Assembly: GCA_963971405.1 (NCBI GenBank)
Contig: OZ020490.1
Coordinates: forward strand, 33,629,464-33,693,463
DNA length: 64,000 bases
Direction: 5' to 3'
Source: Psococerastis gibbosa
Lineage: Eukaryota > Arthropoda > Insecta > Psocodea > Psocidae
In this document: one piece after another, positions 57,280 through 64,000 of the stretch
How positions within the stretch are numbered: position 1 is the stretch's first letter
Layout of the letters: every line of letters starts with the position of its first letter
The notes under the pieces: generated by a model
Seen by the model: only the letters and a program-made list of their open reading frames with translations
What the model was told of the DNA's origin: nothing
The model's database searches: none
Program-made: the position numbers and the translations under genes

Positions 57280-57500
57280 TTTTTTGAAGGACTTTCTAAG
57301 GACCTAGGCCTACTTGTAGTGACACAGGTTTCATGCCCAATGCCAAAGACCCCATGAATTTTGAACAATATTTTTATTTCGCGTCCGTATGCATTTTTGG
57401 CTATTGGCAAACTGGTACAAATTTTCGATGTCTACCCACACCGGCTACATGTGATGATAGACAAGCTGACCATTAACGCTATGAAACAGGCGAAAGCATG
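57280..57500 (-). repeat. Dispersed repeat shared with 34970-35160 and 45590-45780
   Basis: Shared blocks include accccatgaattttg or ccccatggattttgg, tcgatgtc followed by a cgg-ctaca segment, and aacaggcgaaagca or aacaggctaaagca. The 45590-45780 copy is inverted relative to this one. No function can be given. Confidence 0.45.
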
Positions 57501-59670
57501 ATTTAACCAAGCACAGATACAAGTCTTGTTTATATTAGTGGCATGGTATTAATATCGCCACTAAGCCAACTGTTTCAAATTTTTGAGCTCGTTTATTTGT
57601 CTCTTTCCCGTACTTGGTACCCCATTTTGAGCTTACTAACTCTGCTGTACTAGGTTAGTCACAAATCATGAAAAATTAATGTAAGTGAAGCATGGGACTT
57701 ACTCATAATATCTAGTTAAGAACCAGTTAGAAAAAAAACATGTCAATAATGACTCTTGAAGATTATAAAATTGAAAAAGTTAGCATTCTATTATAATATA
57801 TTATATGGTAATAACTACTCGTTTATAATAATTAATGATGCAAAATTAGTATTACACATAAGGAAAGACCAAGCAAGGGGAGTCGGAGACGAACTTTTCG
57901 AAATTTTACCCCTAGACTATAGGTCAAGCCCCGTTTCTGTACCAGAAATAGTACAAGCGTTATATGTTTAATGATAATTAATTTATCGACAGTCGAAATT
58001 GAATTTTTACTGAAACCGATGCTAAAATGGCAGATTCATTTTTCCGTGTATGCATCTAAACGCAGTCACTTGAGTTAAATAAAGCATGAGAAATACACCG
58101 TATCATTTTCAGGATAGGCATTGCGCAGTTATGGTATATTACCAAGCATACGACGATAGTAACTGACGGTGTTATTGAACATATCAGGATATGATGTGCT
58201 ATGACTAACTTAATAAATTTAGCAAAAAATAAATAAAATTACCAAATCTGAAACTCGATACTTTATTGCACAAATGTACAATTAAAATTGTGCCGGTTCT
58301 TTACAAAAAAAATAAGGAATTGTATTGAGAATCATCAGTTGAAGAGTCAGTAATGAGCGGAATTGAACAAAAACAATTTTTTTTTTCACATGTCAAATTA
58401 CTAGGAATTACACTATTATGTTAGCAACAACATACTTTTTTCCTAAATTTAATTCTACACAGTAGAATTTCAATAAGCTAGCCAATTCACACAATCGAAA
58501 TATGAAGCTCCCACTTAACAAATAAAATAAGAATCCGTTTGATCAGTGTAGAACTTCTAACTAAAATGAGATAATCGCAACAGCAGAAGACTGTCCAATT
58601 GATGTATTTTTGGGAACAAATTGGTTGGACATAAGTACGATAAACCAATCTGTAGTCTAAATGGCAGATTTTGCGACACCATCGCAATGACTGTGACGCA
58701 ACTCGGTATCAGCCACCCACTTAGCATACTAGAAGGTTTATCAGAGTTAATTGGAGCAGAACCCTAAGTGTGTATTATGACATACGACAAGCCTCAGTGA
58801 AACTATCGCAGATCATAAACAAAATAAAATAGTCATGCCAATAGAAGACTATTCCAATAAATTAAAAACCCAGGTTTCCTTAACAACACTTCTTTCCAAC
58901 TCAGTTTACTTCATTTTGAGTTTATGATGAGCAATAGCATACGGTGCCATGCGTACTTCACAAACTGGAACCTGAGAGGCACCGCCATGATAGAAACGTT
59001 GTCTAGGAAAACGGACCTGCTCTTTACACTCAAGTACATCAAATTAGTTTCAAAATATAAACAGATCATCGCACAGATCAAACTCTTGGAAATTTATAAG
59101 GCGTGAATTCCCTTTAATACTAAAACTGAAACAGCAAAATACTTAAAATGCTCGCGTCCAACTGCTAAATCCAACTTCACATTATAAAAATCAACAACAA
59201 TTCGGAATCCTTTAATTTGAAATTATAGTTTAAACACACATTGAAACTGTCGCAGCCACACAAAATTATTTTAAAAAAGGAAATTGACTTCATATTTTAT
59301 CCGTACAAAATAGAAGATAAAATTTCCTTGGCGAGTTAGTGACACATTCTGCAACTATATGGAAGGATCAGCCTTTTTTGAAATTGTCAAATTACTAGTA
59401 TGCACCATATGGTAAACAATGCATATTCATCAATAGTAAAACCATTAGAAGGTACTACCCGACCAAGTTACGAAAACATATCTCCAGTCCAGTAGTAGTA
59501 GTAGTCCAGTTTATTTTATTTCTCTCCCGCTTTAAATTATTTTTTGTTCAATTTACAATTAATTGTCATTAGGTGTGGAATTTTAGAAAGAAAATTGGTT
59601 TTATTTTTCATTATGGGCGAATTTTTTATTATTATTATTAAAAAACAATAATTGCATACAAGCGATAGAA
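57500..59670. other. AT-rich intergenic stretch, no gene supported
   Basis: Short frames at 57756-57971 and 58924-59106 have no splice context or family resemblance that I can support. The segments tacggtgccatg and similar do not match the repeats defined here. Confidence 0.4.
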
Positions 59671-59674
59671 TGGA

Positions 59675-59870
59675 TACATCTGAATAGCCTCTTTTGTCGC
59701 CTCCATAGGCTAGTGCCCGTGTTGAGTTACGACACGCCTCCGACCGTATGGTGACAACAGACTAGCACAGCAAGTGCAAGCGTGTTACCACCGTACAATC
59801 GAGGAGAATTTGACAACAGACTAGCACAGCAAGTGCAAGCGTGTTACCGCCGTACAATCGAGGAGAATTA
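59675..59870 (+). repeat. SINE-like family T copy with internal direct repeat
   Basis: It has ttgagttacgacacgcctcc and a 65-base segment (gacaacagactagcacagca to cgaggagaatt) repeated twice in tandem. Confidence 0.55.
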
Positions 59871-59954
59871 ACCTATCATTTTAACATTTTACTGCAAATG
59901 TGACGATTCTTATCCTGTATATATGACGAATATGCCTTTTCTACATTATAAGAA

Positions 59955-60180
59955 GTCTTCTTCTTCAGCCAACGCCCGTCCTTGGCTGGTAGGCCATTTG
60001 ACGCCGCGCCGCATAGTAAGTAATAGTAAGGGGGGTCGAACGAAACTTTACGTGCCCCCTTTACGCATTTTTCGAAGTGCGACTAAACGAGCTACATTCC
60101 TGCGTCTTAACGATGCCGCAGCAAGAAGTAAAGCTAACGAATATCTTCATAACGTGGTCGAGGTACAGGTTTGCGCAGTG
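59955..60180. mobile_element. Non-LTR tail (minus) and adjoining RT-like fragment (plus)
   Basis: The first 55 bases match the tail at 41222-41290. From 60030 the plus strand encodes GRTKLYVPPLRIFRSATKRA, which looks like the C-terminal part of a retroelement polyprotein. I am not sure of this call. Confidence 0.4.
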
Positions 60181-60708
60181 TTTTCACAAAGACAGTATTG
60201 ACACAAGTAACAACAGCAACACTTTGTGTTAATGATATTGATTGTGAAGATGTCACTATTCTGTTGCAAAATTTAGCATTCCTGCGAGTCAACATTCTGA
60301 ATGTCAGTTCTTTCAAATTAAAAAGAGTCCAACTAGCAATCGCCGATGGTTTTTCTAATTTCAAGCTGGACCTGATCACCCAACAGAATCACTCGCTTGA
60401 CATGAAACACACAGATTACAAAATAAATGAAAAAATGCTTATACCTAATCATTCGCTTGAGATATTATGGAAAATATTAAGTCTTTAGCTGAAAGGCAAC
60501 GCCCATGGTTGAGGGAAGTCTCGACGCACTTTGTTACCGGTCCTAACAGCTTCGCATTCCATTAGATTTACTTGGGCTCGTGAGTACCTGAAAATAAATT
60601 TATATTGTATAGTCAAGCTACTCTTATGAATGACGTCACATTTTCCATTATAAGTGAACGTGCATTAAATAGGGATTCCACGTTTTCAGCTATTACCGAA
60701 TTTTCAAG

Positions 60709-60870
60709 GCATGTAGAGTAGTGGTGCAGACTCTTGACTTAAAATTTTGTTGGTTCGAGTCCCACACTTGCTATATTTTCTGGTGGCCATGTAAAATAGG
60801 CGGTCCCGGGCTTTCCTAGTTGAGTTTAAGAGACCGCTAGGTTGGCTTAGTAATATAACAAAAAGTCAAC
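60709..60870 (+). repeat. SINE family S, plus orientation
   Basis: It runs from gcatgtagagtagtggtgca through ggttcgagtcccacacttgc, ggcggtcccgggc and cctagttgagtttaagaga to ctaggttggcttagtaatat. Confidence 0.65.
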
Positions 60871-61494
60871 ATTCATTTGTTGACCAGACAGAGACTATGA
60901 TATTGTGGAATAAGTAGAATAAAGAACGTGAACAGCATAGTAACGTTTCGTGACGCAAAAATTGCCAATAACGATCCCACTAAACGTCTGCTTAGCTGCA
61001 TACCAAGTTCCGATTCAGCGAGACGATGGCTGAGGTTATTATAAATAAATAAATAATGACTATGGTTTTATTACTACTGCCCCCCCCTTTGAAACTCCAG
61101 TGAAAACGGACGGTCTACACCTACAGGATTGCGCAGCCCTCTTCAACTACAAAAACAGACGTTGCGCCTTTACTGGTAAGCTCGTCGGCGAATGGCAGAG
61201 ATGGTAAGAGCTGGATTTGAATAAAGCAAAGCAATTACTATTACTGTATATTTTTAATAGCCTCATGGCAGTAAAGTTGAATTCTGGACTGCCGAATAAG
61301 CACTGGGCACGCACATAGTACACGTTCAGCTGGTGGATTTGATATGCTTAGGTGTCGCCTGAACAAGTCTAGGGACTCCCACCGAGCACGTGCACATAGT
61401 TTGTATGATAAGTTGTCATTAGCAGTGAGGCAGTTGGATACAACCTCTCTATAGCTTACTGACTATCAACCGAGGAACTGAACACTTTCAGTTA

Positions 61495-61882
61495 GGCGCC
61501 GATTCCACAGACCGGCTAGGGCTAAATAAAAAACGGTGACGTGGTAGCAGACATTCAATGCTTAGACACTTAGACTTAGACATTGCAGAATGCAAATGAC
61601 ATTGACGGAAATTAGAATTTTTCTTTTTATAGAAATCTATTAACATGTTTGTAATTAACATATCCCATGACGCCATTTTTTAAGGTTAGTTTGTTTGTTT
61701 GTGATTTTACTCCATGATCATTGATCAATTTTAACTATTGCATAGAGTAAAACAAACATTTTCGTCAATGTCATTTGCATTCTGCAATGCGAGGTCGGTG
61801 GAAACCCCGCCTAAGTCTTGAATGTCTGCTACCACGTCACCATTTTTGTATTTAGCCCTAGCCGGTCGGTGGAATCCCCGCC
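61495..61882. mobile_element. Composite palindromic MITE (TTA target duplication)
   Basis: TTA flanks it at 61492-61494 and 61883-61885. The outer end ggcgccgattccacagaccg is followed by gacgtggtagcagacattca. The inner left end is partly lost (cttagacacttagacttaga). The core and the right arm are well kept. Confidence 0.75.
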
Positions 61883-61942
61883 TTATCGTTTTTTATTTTA
61901 TTATTTACAATTTAGGTAATTCAGTCAGGACCTATAACATTT

Positions 61943-62070
61943 GTATTGTACTACTAAGCCAACTTTGCGGAGTTAAGGCTGTAAAGCCCTCTCTCACACA
62001 ACAAGGGGTCGGGGACAGGACCACTTGCTTTACATGGCCAGAAAATGCAAGTGTGGGTTTGAATCAATTA
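61943..62070 (-). repeat. SINE family S, degenerate
   Basis: It contains actactaagccaactttgcgg, agccctctctcaca and a shortened head at catggccagaaaatgcaag. Confidence 0.5.
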
Positions 62071-62338
62071 ACAGGCGGAAGCTTGACTTCACCATCCGCT
62101 TTTGATTTCAGATACGAGTCAAACCAGAATCTTACTTTACATTATCAAACGCCCGTCTGCGGTTGTTCAACCAAACGACGCCGGGTCTCTTAGTAGGCAT
62201 TAGTGATGTCATCCGTCAGTCGGGTGGGTGCAAACTCAGTTGGTCTCCGTCCGTACTTCCGAGGTGGAATAACGGGCATGTGTCTTACCAGACCCGACAT
62301 GGCTATTTTCAACGCAAATTACTGACAACAAAATCTAA

Positions 62339-62458
62339 GGCGCAAAGTCCACCGACATCGATAGTGATATTGACGTGGTAGCAGACATTTTTAGACTGTC
62401 TAATGTCTGCTGCCACGTCAATATCAGTATCACTATCGAGGTCGGTGGACTTTGCACC
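62339..62458. mobile_element. Near-perfect 120-base palindromic MITE beside the H2A.Z donor
   Basis: TAA lies at 62336-62338 and 62459-62461. The ends ggcgcaaagtccaccgac and gtcggtggactttgcacc pair, and the arms match through gatattgacgtggtagcaga. Its right edge is about 25 bases from the exon edge at 62484. Confidence 0.8.
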
Positions 62459-62483
62459 TAAGCCCCTCCACAATGATACATAC

Positions 62484-62769
62484 CTTTCTTCCCGATAAGG
62501 GACTTGTGAATATGGGGGATGACACCACCACCGGCAATGGTCGCCTTGATCAGACTGTCCAACTCTTCGTCTCCACGGATGGCCAGCTGCAAGTGCCGCG
62601 GCGTGATACGCTTCACTTTGAGATCCTTGGACGCGTTCCCCGCCAACTCGAGCACCTCCGCTGTCAGGTATTCAAGGATAGCCGCGCTGTACACTGCTGC
62701 TGTGGCGCCCACACGTCCGTGGCTCGTAGTGCGGTTCTTCAGATGTCGATGAATACGACCGACTGGAAA
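62484..62769 (-). CDS. H2Av: Histone H2A.Z/H2Av, internal exon
   Basis: The exon reads [20 protein letters not shown], then the histone-fold helices ([20 protein letters not shown]), and ends [20 protein letters not shown] before [20 protein letters not shown] and [13 protein letters not shown] mark the H2A.Z type rather than canonical H2A. H2A.Z replaces H2A in nucleosomes at promoters and regulatory regions. It is bounded by ttttcag/ttt and aaag/gtatgt, phase 0 to phase 1. The N-terminal exon (about 26 residues) should lie to the right and the short C-terminal exon to the left; I found neither, so this is a partial annotation. The exon looks intact and conserved. Confidence 0.93.
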
Positions 62770-64000
62770 CTGAAAACAATGCAGAACAGTGTAAAAGAAG
62801 CCCTTACAGCTGTAACTCGTCTAGGTTGGTTCATAAATAGAAAAAAAAAATCATTTTCATTCAATTATTCTTTGTAGCAAAAACTGTTACGGACTTGTCA
62901 TCATTATCGCAGTGCAGCTCTAAGTAGGCAAAGCAGAGGTAGCCTGCCATGCACCTTGTCTATTTGAAATGTGCTGTATTTTGTAATTATATGAAATTAG
63001 AAATGAAGTGATAAGAAGAGAGCGAGTAGGAGACTACAATGGTGCAGACACGTACTGCGAATAGTAGGGGCGCGAGAAATTGGCTGGAGGAAGAATTAAA
63101 GGGAGCACAAGAGGAAGAGAAACAGAAACCAGGTTGAGGAGATTATCAGGAGAATAGAGATGTTACCATAGGAAGTTGAGGCAAGAGAGAGTGGAGGGGG
63201 CTCACGCATCACAGACACTGCAGCTCAGTATTAGTGATAGCCATATTTATTGGGATCCCATAATAGGTCCAAGCAGCAATAATTTCCTTCGACAGTACAC
63301 ATTGCTTGATGATTGGTTGCAATGTGGGCAATAACATCAATCAGTGAACTAACAATATAATAATAATAATGATTCAACGCACGTCTGATTATTAACATGA
63401 TATTTCGAAATGGTTAGTTCGAAGATTTTAAAATTTTAAATACAACACTGTAAATATTCTTTATAACCAAATCTAAAATGTAAACTCAGCCTTTATCGTT
63501 AAATGAGTTGATGAGCACGCGAAGTGAATAAATCTACATTGAAAGTTTGACCTGAATAACATCGCAGCCGGTGTTTTGTTTACAACTTTCGCGCCAAAAT
63601 AATAACTAAGTATTTAGCTCTTGGTACGTGTTAATTTCCCATTATTCACCGCATTTCACGCGTTCTCCATTGAGAATGCGCTATTTAAAGGGTTCATCAA
63701 AGGGTAAACTCGGTTTCTTTTTTAAATATTTAGAAAATACTTCGAAATTAAATAAAAAGAATAGTTGCATCACCTTCGTCGATTATTTGCGCAATGATCT
63801 ATGACAAATTACACAAAATACAACAAGAACAGACCAAAAACATAGCTTAGAGTTGGGCCTATTAATAAATTGCAATTATTACACATTAAAACATTAGCAA
63901 ATTAACAAAAACAAGCATTGTTATTGGAACTTTTAAAAGTAGGCGGGACAATTGGGATACAATTATTTTCAAAACTGGCCACTTAAACATTTTAAATAAT
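62770..64000. other. H2A.Z upstream region, with a non-LTR remnant
   Basis: At about 63000-63240 a plus-strand remnant encodes words like RWCRHVLRIVGAREIGW, a worn non-LTR C-terminus. The stretch 63500-63720 includes a GC-richer segment (cgcagccggtgttttgttta and ttcgcgccaaaa) that could be the H2A.Z promoter on the minus strand. No N-terminal H2A.Z exon was found. Confidence 0.4.

Noticed and set aside
57756-57971. 71-residue plus-strand frame
   Set aside because: No family resemblance, no splice sites that fit, AT-rich surroundings.
59600-59660. Possible CRISPR-like or satellite array from short repeats
   Set aside because: Only simple AT-rich microsatellite sequence; no spaced repeats, and the genome is eukaryotic.
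60171-60488. 105-residue plus-strand frame
   Set aside because: Follows retroelement debris; no motif recognised. Possibly a transposon remnant but not supportable as a gene.

Overview
The window looks like nuclear DNA from an arthropod, probably a hexapod. It is AT-rich, its genes are split by GT-AG introns, and it is crowded with transposable elements. The organism call is inference: it rests on a GPN1 GTPase, an H2A.Z/H2Av exon, C2H2 zinc-finger genes, Penelope-like and Ty3/gypsy elements, tRNA-type SINEs and many palindromic MITEs. I cannot name a species.

Gene layout. (1) GPN1, a GPN-loop GTPase, lies on the minus strand at 98-4638 in four coding exons that join in phase to 355 residues. 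(2) Three C2H2 zinc-finger genes lie on the plus strand: ZNF-A (5990-8600, 6 fingers), ZNF-B (14482-28429, seven exons, basic/AT-hook-like segments, 4+9 fingers) and ZNF-C (36075-39217, 8 fingers). They share a layout of short acidic exons joined mostly in phase 1, followed by a finger-coding 3' exon. Traces of local duplication in introns and flanks suggest a tandemly expanded family. (3) A minus-strand gene at 45071-54990 assembles in phase into a 225-residue protein with a cytoplasmic head, one membrane anchor, an extracellular heptad-like segment with three cysteines and two N-glycosylation sequons, and a hydrophobic C-terminus like a GPI signal. This is the topology of vertebrate tetherin (BST-2). 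I do not recognise it as a described arthropod family, and it is the most interesting gene here. (4) One exon of a histone H2A.Z-type gene lies on the minus strand at 62484-62769; its other exons were not found.

Mobile DNA fills most of the rest. There is a decayed Ty3/gypsy element (29174-33510) with LTRs and an ATGC target duplication, inserted in a MITE that appears to use TTAA sites. A Penelope-like element (47320-50580) has an RT, a GIY-YIG remnant and flanking repeats that can fold like hammerhead ribozymes. A large family of palindromic MITEs has TTA/TAA target duplications and GGCG-type ends, often as one element nested in another and apparently amplified as a composite. There are also fragments of non-LTR retrotransposons, two or more SINE families, and a repeat with a tRNA cloverleaf between inverted arms.

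Intergenic stretches at 8.6-14.5 kb, 33.7-36.1 kb, 39.2-45.1 kb and 55-62.5 kb contain almost only repeats. All exon joins were deduced by eye from splice-site consensus, reading phase and family resemblance; there is no transcript evidence.
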